NCBI GenBank assembly: GCA_009776305.1
Contig: WRLY01000003.1
Coordinates: 136,068 to 193,360 of the forward strand
DNA length: 57,293 bases
Direction of reading: 5' to 3'
Source: Oscillospiraceae bacterium
GTDB lineage: Bacteria > Bacillota > Clostridia > Oscillospirales > Ruminococcaceae
Shown here one piece after another: positions 1-8,251 of this stretch (the first letter of the stretch is position 1; the number at the start of each line of letters is the position of its first letter). The translations under genes were made by a program, and so were the position numbers. A model generated the notes under the pieces. The model made no database searches. It had not been told where the DNA came from and saw only the letters and a program-made list of their open reading frames with translations.

Positions 1-408
1 CCGTCTTACAAAGCTGTTTAATCCTTTTATTTACTTTTTTTGTAATTTTCTCTCCCCTGCACAAAAGCTTTTCGGTGATTTTGTTTATTCAGGCTCGGAT
101 TTTGAAAAAATTGATTTTATTGGGTTTAAAACCGGAATAAAAAGGAGCGTCGAAAATCCTCGAAAAACTTGACTTTCGGGCGGCGTTATGATATTATTAA
201 ATCGCGTTCCGACATGCCGACCTTTTTATATGCAAAGCGACCTACACATCAAAAAGGGCAGCGCAACTCTCCAGCTTTGTAAAAACGGTACAGGCGCTAA
301 GTTTTGCTTTGGCGAGGGAGTTTTTAACAATTTAATTATATTTTCTTAATATTCCTAAATTTCAAGGGGGGCTTTATTATAAAACCCGTTTCAATTATAC
401 GAACAATA
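1..408 (+). other. Non-coding upstream region with promoter and about 170-nt leader
   Basis: I see no convincing gene in this stretch. A sigma-A type promoter lies at 169-197 (TTGACT, 17-nt spacer, TATTAT). It predicts transcription from about position 204, so the first gene would have an untranslated leader of about 170 nt. The leader has short complementary segments (GCAAAGC near 219 against GCTTTG near 280 and again near 310), which could form alternative stems. I cannot assign it to a known riboswitch class by eye. Confidence 0.4.
169..197 (+). promoter_or_regulatory. Sigma-A promoter of the glycan operon
   Basis: TTGACT at 169-174 and TATTAT at 192-197 are separated by 17 nt, the optimal spacing. 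It reads toward the three-gene polysaccharide operon that follows. Confidence 0.6.
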
Positions 409-2304
409 ATGACTGTTATTGTTGACTGCCTGTTTTGTTGGCTAAGTTGGCTCGGCGCGGTGGTTGTATATACATATTTTTTTATAAACGATTATTCCGT
501 TGTTACAGTCATTAACCAAAATATTCCTTTTATCTTCGTTTTCTGCGCTTTGTTTTTTACAATTTGTGGAGTCTACCGAAGCTTGTGGCGGTATGTAGGT
601 ATCGGAGGCGTCATAAGACTTGCAACTGCTGTTTTATTAACCTCGTTCGCGGTCTACGTGCTACTGAGGCTCAAAATGGGCTTTTGGTCTAATCCGGGTC
701 TCGGTATGATGGCATTTTATTTTCTGCTGACGGCGACGTTTTTTATGCGCTTGTATAAAAGTGTTTTTTATGCGTTATTTGTGTATTGCCGCCGTTTGCT
801 CGGGAAAAATGCATCGACTGCAAATGACCCGCGTGAACCTGTAAGAACGTTGTTAATCGGCGCGGGCAGTAACGCTACCGCTTTTATTCTGAACTCTGAT
901 TTGCACGGAAATCGACCGCGTAGAATTTTAGGTATTGTTGACGCCGACCCGCGTAAGCATGGTTATAAATTGCACGGCGTACCGATATATGGCGATGACG
1001 ATAATATCCCTATGTTTATAGAAAGATTGAAAATAGATGAGATTATTATAACCATTCCGTCAATTGGCAATGAAAAATTGAGAGAAATTGTAAAGCTTTC
1101 TTCCTTTAACCGCTGTAAGGTAAGGTTGCTTTCGGGACTTTCAAGCGACAAAGCGGGCGACAAACTTCGCGATATTGACATAAACGATCTGTTAGGACGT
1201 CCCGAAGCCGTTTTGGATATGCGGGAAATCGGCGAATGGTTAAATGAAAAAACCGTGCTTGTCACAGGGGGAGGCGGCTCTATAGGTGGTGAAATTTGCC
1301 GTCAATTACTGTCTTTGCATAAAGCCGGGCGAGGCTCTCAGATTGAAAAATTAGTTATTTTTGATATTTCGGAGAATAACGCCTATAATTTAAAAGAAGA
1401 ATTAACCGTAAATCTTAATTGTGACGATGATAAGGTGATTGTAAGAATAGGCTCGGTTCAGGACCAAAAGAGGCTTGACGAGGTGTTTCGTGAATTTAAA
1501 CCCTCAGTTGTGTTTCATGCCGCCGCTTATAAGCATGTTCCGCTTATGGAGCAGTGTCCGCGTTTGGCGCTTGAAAATAACGCGCTCGGAACCTACCGCA
1601 CGGCACTTTGCGCCGACAGACATAATGTACAAAAATTCATCATGATTTCTACCGATAAGACCATAAAACCGACTAATGTTATGGGGGCGACAAAACGGGT
1701 TGCGGAGCTTTTAGTCCTCGGACTCAACGAAAGGTCTGACACCGATTTCGTATGCGTTCGTTTCGGGAACGTGCTTGATTCCAACGGTAGCGTCATTCCG
1801 CTGTTCAAGCGGCAAATCGAAGCGGGAGGTCCTGTGACTGTAACCCACTCCGACATTATCCGTTATTTTATGACCATACCTGAAGCTGCGAAGTTAGTAT
1901 TGGAAGCCGGAGCAATGGCTAAAGGCGGCGAAATCTTCATCTTAGATATGGGAGAGCCGGTAAAAATTACCGAGCTCGCGGAATCTTTAATACGGCTCGC
2001 GGGTCTTACCCCTCACATTGACATAAAAATTGAATTTACGGGACTTCGACCGGGCGAAAAGCTGTACGAAGAACTGTTGTTGAACGAGGAAAAAATTACC
2101 GAAACCTTAAATGAGAAGATTTTCGTAGTACAACCAGCTCCGGCGGCGGAGTATGAGGAAATTGCTGATTGCATGGAATCGGCATTACCGGAGGAACAAA
2201 ATGTTCGCGCATGGCTAAAGCGTTTTGTTCCCGAGTATCAATATATTCCTGAAACGGTATTTGATAAGGAGGCTCTATATGGGACAAAAGCAACAGTTTC
2301 GTAA
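409..2304 (+). CDS. Membrane nucleotide-sugar 4,6-dehydratase/epimerase, FlaA1/CapD/PglF type
   Basis: Family knowledge: these membrane enzymes convert UDP-GlcNAc-type sugars to 4-keto-6-deoxy intermediates for capsule, exopolysaccharide or protein glycans. Visible domains: four hydrophobic N-terminal segments (about residues 1-110), a first Rossmann fold starting LLIGAGSNA (about 147), and the catalytic short-chain dehydrogenase fold with the nucleotide motif TGGGGSIGGE (about 285). STDKTIKPTNVMGATKR (about 414-430) carries the active-site region in the PglF pattern, with Met where classic SDRs have Tyr. The 631-residue length is normal. The ATG at 409 has no ribosome binding site nearby, whereas AAGGGGGG at 364-371 sits 4-8 nt before in-frame ATT (376) or ATA (379). 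Translation may therefore begin upstream at a rare codon. The 3' end overlaps the next gene. Confidence 0.9.
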   Translation: MTVIVDCLFCWLSWLGAVVVYTYFFINDYSVVTVINQNIPFIFVFCALFFTICGVYRSLWRYVGIGGVIRLATAVLLTSFAVYVLLRLKMGFWSNPGLGMMAFYFLLTATFFMRLYKSVFYALFVYCRRLLGKNASTANDPREPVRTLLIGAGSNATAFILNSDLHGNRPRRILGIVDADPRKHGYKLHGVPIYGDDDNIPMFIERLKIDEIIITIPSIGNEKLREIVKLSSFNRCKVRLLSGLSSDKAGDKLRDIDINDLLGRPEAVLDMREIGEWLNEKTVLVTGGGGSIGGEICRQLLSLHKAGRGSQIEKLVIFDISENNAYNLKEELTVNLNCDDDKVIVRIGSVQDQKRLDEVFREFKPSVVFHAAAYKHVPLMEQCPRLALENNALGTYRTALCADRHNVQKFIMISTDKTIKPTNVMGATKRVAELLVLGLNERSDTDFVCVRFGNVLDSNGSVIPLFKRQIEAGGPVTVTHSDIIRYFMTIPEAAKLVLEAGAMAKGGEIFILDMGEPVKITELAESLIRLAGLTPHIDIKIEFTGLRPGEKLYEELLLNEEKITETLNEKIFVVQPAPAAEYEEIADCMESALPEEQNVRAWLKRFVPEYQYIPETVFDKEALYGTKATVS

Positions 2305-4003
2305 AAACGAAAGCATGGAATCAAGCGGCTCTTTTCTTCGGTTTGTATCGGTTGTTTTCTTTGTTGGAATCACGGCGTTATACCCGCTTTATATGCCTTT
2401 AGGCAGATATTGGACTATGACAGAAAACAAAAAGGATTTATTTGTCAAATTTACAATAATAACAGCCTTAGTTATTTTAGCTACATTATTTTACCTGTTA
2501 AAGCAGAAAAAGCGTTTTTACGTTAAAAATTATTTTATCACAGACGAGCCCGTTAGGCGTCTGTCTGTTGCCGAATGGGCAATTGCGGGTTTTATTCTGT
2601 GGGCTTTTATAAGCGCGCTACTCTCCCCCTACAGCGACGTTTGGGGCGGCTTTCGTCATGAAGGTTTTTTTCCGTTACTTTGTTATGTTTTAACATTCTT
2701 TATTATTGCGCGTTTTTATATGCCGAAAGAACTGCATTTTGTTATTTTCGCGGGTAGCGCGATTATATTAGCATTAATCGGGATTTTACAATTCTTTGGT
2801 CATGATTTTTTAAATCTATTCCCGTATACAGCATCGGTGTTTACAACTGCCGGCGGAAGCGCCGTATATGGTCCTGTTACAGCGGGGTATCCCGTTGTGG
2901 AAGTTTTTACCGACTACGGTCCTCTTTCGGAATATTTTCGCACCACGCTCGGAAATTTAAACATCGTTGCCGCCTATTGCTCATTTACGACAGTGCTTTT
3001 CACCGCGCTTTTCATGATTACAAAATCAAATCGAAAATTTGTTTATCCCGTATATCTTGCGGCTTCTATGACCTCTTTCATGCTGATTTTAATAGCAGGA
3101 GACGGTGCGGACGGTGGCAGATTAGCCATAATGGTAGCAATGTTGCTCTTAATTCCGTACTGGGTTTCCGACCGTCATAGATTCGGAAGAATATGTATCA
3201 CGCTGTCGGGCTGGTGCTTGATGTACCTGTGGTATAATTCATATTTATCCTCTATGCGAAATAAAATTGATACTAGCCCGAACCTTGCCGCCAATGACCG
3301 TATCTTTTTAGAGAATTTCACTCCGAGAAGTTCGGCGCTTTTTGGAATAGTCGGAGTAACCGCGCTTGTGTTGCTCGTTCTCGGATTAGGTGTGATTTTC
3401 TTATTGAAAAAATGGGCAGAAAAACCCATGAAAATAGTCGGTATTTCGCTATTAGTATTTATCTTTGCCGGCGGATTATTGTTTGTGGAAATTGCGGGAC
3501 GGCACTTTTCGGAACAGCCTGATAATTTAATTTGGCAGGCGCGGGAGGTCATGCACGGCAATCTTGATGATGACTTCGGCTCTTCGCGCGGCTTTGTATG
3601 GAAACGCGGGCTTTCGGTTATACCTGAAAACCCGGTTTTCGGCACGGGACCGGATACGTTTTATTATGCTCTCAGTCCTGAAACGCAAGAGGAAGCTAAA
3701 GCCGCTTATGGCGTTTCCTTTGATAAAGCCCATAATACGTTTTTACAAATTGCGGTCTGCTTAGGGATTCCGGCACTTTTGGCGTATTTGGTTTTTTTAG
3801 GCGGCTTATTTATTCCCGCAATAAAAAGAGCGTTTAACCGACCGATTTTATTAGCTTTCGGTGCGGGAGCGCTGAGTTATATTATTCAAAGTTTCTTCTG
3901 TGTAGAGGTTCCGATTGTTTCGCCGCTGTTTTGGGTCGCGCTCGGAGTTATGGCAGGAGAAATTTGGAGAGAAAGAATTGGGTGTGATGTTTTTGATTTT
4001 TAA
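2279..4003 (+). CDS. O-antigen ligase / Wzy-like polysaccharide polymerase family membrane protein
   Basis: A polytopic membrane protein of 574 residues with about twelve hydrophobic segments. It has the Wzy_C-type region: GFVWKRGLSVIPENPVFGTG, followed by a KAHNTFLQ loop with His485. Family members join or polymerise lipid-linked oligosaccharides at the outer face of the membrane. I chose the ATG at 2279 because AAGGAGG at 2266-2272 is well placed; a TTG at 2225 would extend the protein by 18 residues without a site. It overlaps the preceding gene by 26 nt and the following gene by 17 nt, indicating translational coupling. It is probably the polymerase or ligase of the glycan whose sugar is made upstream and primed downstream. 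Confidence 0.85.
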   Translation: MGQKQQFRKNESMESSGSFLRFVSVVFFVGITALYPLYMPLGRYWTMTENKKDLFVKFTIITALVILATLFYLLKQKKRFYVKNYFITDEPVRRLSVAEWAIAGFILWAFISALLSPYSDVWGGFRHEGFFPLLCYVLTFFIIARFYMPKELHFVIFAGSAIILALIGILQFFGHDFLNLFPYTASVFTTAGGSAVYGPVTAGYPVVEVFTDYGPLSEYFRTTLGNLNIVAAYCSFTTVLFTALFMITKSNRKFVYPVYLAASMTSFMLILIAGDGADGGRLAIMVAMLLLIPYWVSDRHRFGRICITLSGWCLMYLWYNSYLSSMRNKIDTSPNLAANDRIFLENFTPRSSALFGIVGVTALVLLVLGLGVIFLLKKWAEKPMKIVGISLLVFIFAGGLLFVEIAGRHFSEQPDNLIWQAREVMHGNLDDDFGSSRGFVWKRGLSVIPENPVFGTGPDTFYYALSPETQEEAKAAYGVSFDKAHNTFLQIAVCLGIPALLAYLVFLGGLFIPAIKRAFNRPILLAFGAGALSYIIQSFFCVEVPIVSPLFWVALGVMAGEIWRERIGCDVFDF

Positions 4004-4613
4004 ACGAGCATTTGACATAAGCACTTCTCTTTTGGCAATAATTTTATTAAGCCCGCTTTTTATATTTTTAATTTTCGCGGTTAAGGTTTCATCGCCCGGC
4101 TCTGTGTTTTTTAAACAAAGCAGAATAGGGCGACATAAAAACCTATTCGTCATGCTAAAATTCAGGACAATGCGTACAGACGCTCCGAAAGATATTCCGA
4201 CCCATCTGCTTGCCGACCCTGACGCATACATAACGCCGCTCGGAAAATTTATGCGAAGAACCAGCCTTGACGAAATCCCGCAGATTTTTAATATTCTTAA
4301 AGGGGATATGAGCGTTGTCGGACCTCGCCCTGCCCTTTGGAATCAGGATGACTTAGTAGCGTTCCGTGACCAATACGGCGCAAATGACGTGCGCCCCGGC
4401 TTGACGGGATTAGCGCAAATCAGCGGACGAGACGAGTTGCCTATTGCTGTAAAAGCCGCTTACGACGGCGAATATGTGGAGAAAATGAGCTTTTTATTTG
4501 ATTGCAGGATTATTTGGCGAACAGTTTTTAAGGTTGCAAAGTCGGAAGGGGTTAAAGAGGGCGTTAAGGAGGAGAAGGCTGTTGAGGAAAGCGTTGCTGG
4601 AAAAAATGGTTAA
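3987..4613 (+). CDS. Polyprenyl-phosphate sugar-1-phosphate transferase (bacterial sugar transferase family)
   Basis: The protein has 208 residues, the size of monotopic PglC/WcaJ-C enzymes that start glycan assembly by loading a sugar phosphate onto undecaprenyl phosphate. Visible family landmarks: the N-terminal KRAFDI plus reentrant hydrophobic helix (residues 4-35), KFRTMRTDAP, the catalytic DEIPQIFNILKGDMSVVGPR block with its Asp-Glu pair, and RPGLTGLAQISGRDELP. The tail is Glu/Lys rich. The start at 3987 lies inside the preceding gene; a GTG directly before it (3984) is an alternative. The neighbouring dehydratase suggests a deoxy-amino sugar as first sugar, which is inference. Confidence 0.9.
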   Translation: MFLIFKRAFDISTSLLAIILLSPLFIFLIFAVKVSSPGSVFFKQSRIGRHKNLFVMLKFRTMRTDAPKDIPTHLLADPDAYITPLGKFMRRTSLDEIPQIFNILKGDMSVVGPRPALWNQDDLVAFRDQYGANDVRPGLTGLAQISGRDELPIAVKAAYDGEYVEKMSFLFDCRIIWRTVFKVAKSEGVKEGVKEEKAVEESVAGKNG

Positions 4614-4667
4614 GTCTATCGTCATATCGCCCCAAAAACTTATGTTCTGTCATCACAAAGCTTAACC

Positions 4668-5273
4668 TCAGTCCACCGGAAACCGCCTATATATCTCCTC
4701 CTCCGTAATCGGAGGATACATTTCATTAAACCTCTCCAAATTCATGAATATATCATTATACGGTACAACCACAAGCCCTGTTTCCCGCGTTCTTTTAATG
4801 AGCGCGGGACTGCTTTTTTCCAAACCGCAAAAGCTAATCCATTCAAGCCATTTGCTTAACCCGAACATTTTCGCAAAAGTGACCCACGTCGGAATCCCCC
4901 CTTCCCTGCCCTTGTTAAAATCGCTTGCTCCTTTGGGTTTAATCCGCTCATATTCACTGATAAAAACAGCCTTTTGCTTATGTATATCTATTTTCGGCTT
5001 CGGATAATATTGGGCTAAAAATTCCTTCAGATTAACCCCGAACCTTAATTTTATAACAGTATGGGGCGGCATATCTTTCATAAGAAAATCCGTAGCCGTA
5101 GGATTTCTGCCGTTGTCCAAGATAAACTGGTCTATGGTATCAAATATAGTCTGCTCCGTCCAGGCTGTAAATGGCAAAGCCTCTATAATCTCGTTAATCT
5201 TTGCGATTGCCTCAAAGTCCGTCTGCAGGTCTAAAGCCGATAAAGCCTTTTGTAATGCCTGTTTTCGTGTCAT
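4668..5273 (-). CDS. Unknown protein with two homing-endonuclease-repeat-like modules
   Basis: I do not recognise a named family. The 201-residue soluble protein shows two similar helical modules: about residues 40-90 (NGRNPTATDF ... FGVNLKEFLAQYYP) and about 105-150 (GGIPTWVTFAKMFGLSKWLE). The pattern of Pro, then FG, then W/F-L resembles small DNA-binding repeats associated with homing endonucleases, but no nuclease motif is visible. The ATG at 5273 has a good AGGAGG 10 nt upstream (5284-5289). It points away from, and directly abuts, the interrupted sigG at 5311, so its 5' leader crosses into the sigG junction. It may belong to whatever element or rearrangement separated the two halves of sigG. 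Confidence 0.6.
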   Translation of the reverse strand: MTRKQALQKALSALDLQTDFEAIAKINEIIEALPFTAWTEQTIFDTIDQFILDNGRNPTATDFLMKDMPPHTVIKLRFGVNLKEFLAQYYPKPKIDIHKQKAVFISEYERIKPKGASDFNKGREGGIPTWVTFAKMFGLSKWLEWISFCGLEKSSPALIKRTRETGLVVVPYNDIFMNLERFNEMYPPITEEEIYRRFPVD

Positions 5274-5319
5274 AGTGGTGATTCCTCCTGTAATTTTTCT
5301 ACTACAGACGCTCATTCCG

Positions 5320-5802
5320 ATGATATTAGGTGAAGTAAAACGCTATCTGCGGGATAACAATCAAGTGCGCGTCAGCCGATCTCTGCGAGACCTTGCCTAC
5401 CGTGCCATGCAGGCAAAAGAAAAGCTCACGGGTGAAAAATCCCGTGAGCCTAATGTTGAGGAAATAGCTAAGGAAATCGACGCCAAACGCGAGGACGTCG
5501 TTTTAGCGCTTGAAGCAATCAGCGAACCGCTGTCGCTTTACGAACCGGTTTTTTCAGAGGCGGGCGACACCATTTACGTTATGGACCAAATCGGCGACAA
5601 CAATGACGACAACAACTGGTTGGACGAAATCGCGTTAAAAGAGGCAATCGCACACCTTGGACAGCGTGAAAAAAAGATTTTGAATCTTAGGTTTTTCCAG
5701 GGGAAAACTCAGGTAGAGGTTGCAGAGCAGATAGGAATAAGCCAGGCTCAAGTTTCCAGGCTCGAAAAAGGCGCACTTAATAAAATAAAAAGAAAAATAT
5801 AG
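5320..5802 (+). CDS. sigG: 3' part of sporulation sigma factor SigG (regions 3 and 4 only)
   Basis: From IPMILGE onward this is clearly the forespore factor SigG: RYLRDNN, VSRSLRD, VMDQIGDN, LRFFQGKTQVEVAEQIGIS and QAQVSRLEKGA match the SigG pattern better than SigF. A complete SigG has about 255 residues; here only about 160 are present. Region 2 (-10 recognition and core RNA polymerase binding), which normally precedes FSTYAxPM, is absent. The homology stops at about 5311, next to an oppositely oriented gene. The remaining codons carry no stop or frameshift. The reading frame stays open upstream to 5113, but that part is antisense to the neighbouring gene and has no sigma homology. The gene is either a truncated relic or one half of an interrupted gene that is rejoined by DNA rearrangement. 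Confidence 0.85.
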   Translation: MILGEVKRYLRDNNQVRVSRSLRDLAYRAMQAKEKLTGEKSREPNVEEIAKEIDAKREDVVLALEAISEPLSLYEPVFSEAGDTIYVMDQIGDNNDDNNWLDEIALKEAIAHLGQREKKILNLRFFQGKTQVEVAEQIGISQAQVSRLEKGALNKIKRKI

Positions 5803-5807
5803 CTGAA

Positions 5808-5933
5808 CTAATAATTTCTTTCAATAGTAAAGAAATGAGTTTTACAGCTATTTAGATTAATGAAAGAATAAAACTTTTCAGCTAATTCACCTGCATTACC
5901 TGACTCGGCTTCAAAATTTTTAACATCTTCCAT
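5808..5933 (-). CDS. Short ORF of unknown nature, possibly a gene fragment
   Basis: A 41-residue reading frame (MEDVKNFEAESGNAGELAEK...) lies just after the PII-like gene. The frame is open further upstream (LTFET before the Met). The acidic, helix-like composition looks protein-like, but there is no clear ribosome binding site and I recognise no family. It could be the tail of a decayed gene. Confidence 0.2.
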   Translation of the reverse strand: MEDVKNFEAESGNAGELAEKFYSFINLNSCKTHFFTIERNY

Positions 5934-5952
5934 TGTTTCAAAGGTTAAAAAA

Positions 5953-6609
5953 TCAGTGCAACCCGTAAACCTCGTCAGCCTCCAGCACAAACAGCAAGCC
6001 GTTGCCGCCTTTGTCGATTTCAAGACTTTCCCTGATTGATTCAACGATTTTGTCTTTAAGCTCGTTTTTGGCTATTATGAAAACCTCTTCTTTTTCGGGC
6101 TCTATTTCTATTGAGAAAAATCTGCGTACCTCGCCACAACCGGCAGCCCTCGCATTTATAATTGTGCCGCCGCTTGAACCAACTTTATTAGCGGCTTCCA
6201 CAACATCCTCCGCTTTGCCTTTCTCAACAATTGCGTATATTATGTTATACATAGTTTCACTCCTTACGGCGTTATTGGAATTTATGTTTTCGACACTGTC
6301 CAACAGGCGTATACTGCCATAATGCTCGGATATGGGATAAGAAAACGCAATCCCGTGATTAGGCTTTTCAAATTCCATGTGCTCGCCGATGTCTTTGATT
6401 ACTTCTGCCGCACAACTGCTCTTAACTATTATCGTGACGACTTCTTTCCGAATTTCGTTAAGCGCTAAAAAATTTAACAAGCGGCTGTTTACGGTTCCTC
6501 TGCCTATTGACACAGTTCCGCCTTTTATATCGTATTTTTTAGCATACTTAAAAATTTTATCAGCGTCACCCATCTTTACCACACAGAAAATTAAGGTGTA
6601 TTCGGTCAT
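5953..6609 (-). CDS. Tandem PII-like regulatory protein
   Basis: The 218-residue protein consists of two similar halves (about 1-100 and 115-218), each with a beta-strand start (TEYTLIFCVVKMGDADKI; MYNIIYAIVEKGKAEDV), a GGT-containing turn (KGGTVSIGRGTV; SGGTIINARAAGC) and a (F/V)IxxK strand. This is the ferredoxin-like fold of GlnB/PII-like proteins, which bind nucleotides or small effectors and usually control a membrane partner. It starts 6 nt after the DUF1538 gene ends, with GGAGAG inside that gene, so the two are co-expressed. It likely senses a ligand and gates the DUF1538 protein. The ligand is unknown, and the glutamine-signalling T-loop is not obvious. Confidence 0.8.
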   Translation of the reverse strand: MTEYTLIFCVVKMGDADKIFKYAKKYDIKGGTVSIGRGTVNSRLLNFLALNEIRKEVVTIIVKSSCAAEVIKDIGEHMEFEKPNHGIAFSYPISEHYGSIRLLDSVENINSNNAVRSETMYNIIYAIVEKGKAEDVVEAANKVGSSGGTIINARAAGCGEVRRFFSIEIEPEKEEVFIIAKNELKDKIVESIRESLEIDKGGNGLLFVLEADEVYGLH

Positions 6610-6615
6610 AATTTC

Positions 6616-8136
6616 TCACTCTCCGTTCTTAATGGGATTTTGGGATTCCGGTATATGTGCCGAAGCGCTTGACTTTAGTTTAAGTTTATAAATAAAACCT
6701 AATAATTGCAGTGCAATAATAGGCATCATTGTCACCATTGCGATTACGCCGAACGAGTCAATTAAAACATTGGAATATTCGACCGCTTCAGACGCGCCCT
6801 GTGTAAATGCAAGCACAAAAGTCGCCGTCATAGGACCTGCCGCCACAGCTCCCGAATCAAACCCTATTCCCACAAAAAGCTTAGGCGTTATGAACATCAA
6901 AACCACCGCCGCCGCAAAGCCCGGCAACAGATAATGCCATAACATTATTGAGGGAACAATAATTCTTAACATTGACAAACCTACCGAAAACGCCACGCCT
7001 ACCGCTAAAAAAATCAATACTGTTTTACGTTTAATATGTCCGTTGGTTACGTCTTCGATTTGATGGGTAAAGACGTAAACAGCAGGCTCAGTAAGTACAA
7101 TTAACGCACCTAACACAAAACCCACACCCACAATCAGCGCTTTGCTTTCTCTGAGCGCCACTCCATAGCCTATAACATTTCCCGCATTCATAAACCCTGC
7201 GTTAACGCCGACAAAAAACAGCAACAACCCTAAATAAGCATAGAAAAAACCCACAATTATTTTCCGCAGAGCATTTTTTTGCAGATGAAACTTAAACTTT
7301 TGAAAAATCATAAATATTATGAAAATCGGCAAAAGTGTTAAAAATGAATTTAACGCTACGTGCGACAATTCAGCGAAAAAAGGACTCAAAAGCGAACTTT
7401 CGTCAGTGATTTGCATATCCAAGACAGCGTCAACGTCGCCGGTTTTCACAAAAAAATTTAAAATAAAAACGCCGAAAACAGAACCGAGCGCCGCAGTTCC
7501 AACCAAGCCGAAACTGTCCTGCTCGGCGGTTTTACTGTCTTTTTGCATAGCGGCTGCCCCTAAAGCCAACGCCAATATAAAAGGCACCGTGACCGCGCCC
7601 GTTGCCGCGCCCGCAGCGTCAAAGGCTACAGCTAACATGGTCGGAGGAGCGAAAAAAGAAAAAATAAGTATTACGCCTAAAATTACGCACATCATTACCC
7701 GCATTGAAAAGTCTTTTACGATTCTTGTAAATCCTACAGACAGCAAAACACCCGCGCCTACGGAAATAATAGAACGAATTAAGCCGGCTGAAATTAAATT
7801 CCCTGTAACGGACGAAACCTGCTCCGCCAACACTTGCACGCTGGGCTCGGCAAAAGTGATGAAAAATCCGATAATAAAACCGACTACTATGATAAACCAT
7901 AACTTGTTTGATGTTAAAAGCGTTTTTCCCATATTAGAGCCGAGAGGCAAAAAAGCCAAATCCACTCCGATTAACAAAAGAGTCAGTCCCAAAATTATCA
8001 GAATCGCGCCTATAATAAAGCGTGCCAACAATATTCCCGGCACGGGCGCAATAGTGAAACTTAAAATCAGAACAAGAATTACAATAGGAAAAACAGCCGA
8101 TAATACCTCTTTTAATTTGTTCAATAACACATTCAA
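6616..8136 (-). CDS. DUF1538 family integral membrane protein, probable transporter
   Basis: A 506-residue polytopic membrane protein with internal duplication: both halves carry an (F)ITFAEPSVQVL / LIVLTEPAVYVF type motif, GVGFVLGALIV-like helices and an (F)DAAGAATGAVTVPF / FDSGAVAAGPMTATF motif. This matches DUF1538, a family of unknown substrate often paired with PII-like proteins. The best start is TTG at 8136, because AGAGGA lies 7 nt upstream; the ATG at 8132 is out of frame. A consensus promoter lies at 8185-8213. It forms an operon with the following PII-like gene. Confidence 0.8.
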   Translation of the reverse strand: MNVLLNKLKEVLSAVFPIVILVLILSFTIAPVPGILLARFIIGAILIILGLTLLLIGVDLAFLPLGSNMGKTLLTSNKLWFIIVVGFIIGFFITFAEPSVQVLAEQVSSVTGNLISAGLIRSIISVGAGVLLSVGFTRIVKDFSMRVMMCVILGVILIFSFFAPPTMLAVAFDAAGAATGAVTVPFILALALGAAAMQKDSKTAEQDSFGLVGTAALGSVFGVFILNFFVKTGDVDAVLDMQITDESSLLSPFFAELSHVALNSFLTLLPIFIIFMIFQKFKFHLQKNALRKIIVGFFYAYLGLLLFFVGVNAGFMNAGNVIGYGVALRESKALIVGVGFVLGALIVLTEPAVYVFTHQIEDVTNGHIKRKTVLIFLAVGVAFSVGLSMLRIIVPSIMLWHYLLPGFAAAVVLMFITPKLFVGIGFDSGAVAAGPMTATFVLAFTQGASEAVEYSNVLIDSFGVIAMVTMMPIIALQLLGFIYKLKLKSSASAHIPESQNPIKNGE

Positions 8137-8184
8137 ATTAACAGTCCTCTTTCAAGAAAATGACTTTAAAACAGATTAGTTATA

Positions 8185-8213
8185 ATTATAGCATACTTTG
8201 GACTACCCGTCAA
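8185..8213 (-). promoter_or_regulatory. Sigma-A promoter of the DUF1538-PII operon
   Basis: On the minus strand TTGACG (8213-8208) and TATAAT (8190-8185) are separated by exactly 17 nt, about 50 nt upstream of the TTG start. Confidence 0.75.
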
Positions 8214-8251
8214 CAGATATATGCCGCAAGCTTTACCGCGAATTTCGGCAA

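Noticed and set aside
5113-5319. Open frame continuous with the sigG fragment that could be its N-terminus
   Set aside because: It is the antisense of the minus-strand unknown gene, has no ribosome binding site and shows no sigma region 2 similarity.
7319-8179. Long 286-residue plus-strand ORF opposite the DUF1538 gene
   Set aside because: Its Lys/Thr/Ile/Pro-rich translation is the typical mirror of a membrane-protein gene; the minus-strand gene has a promoter, a start site and family features.
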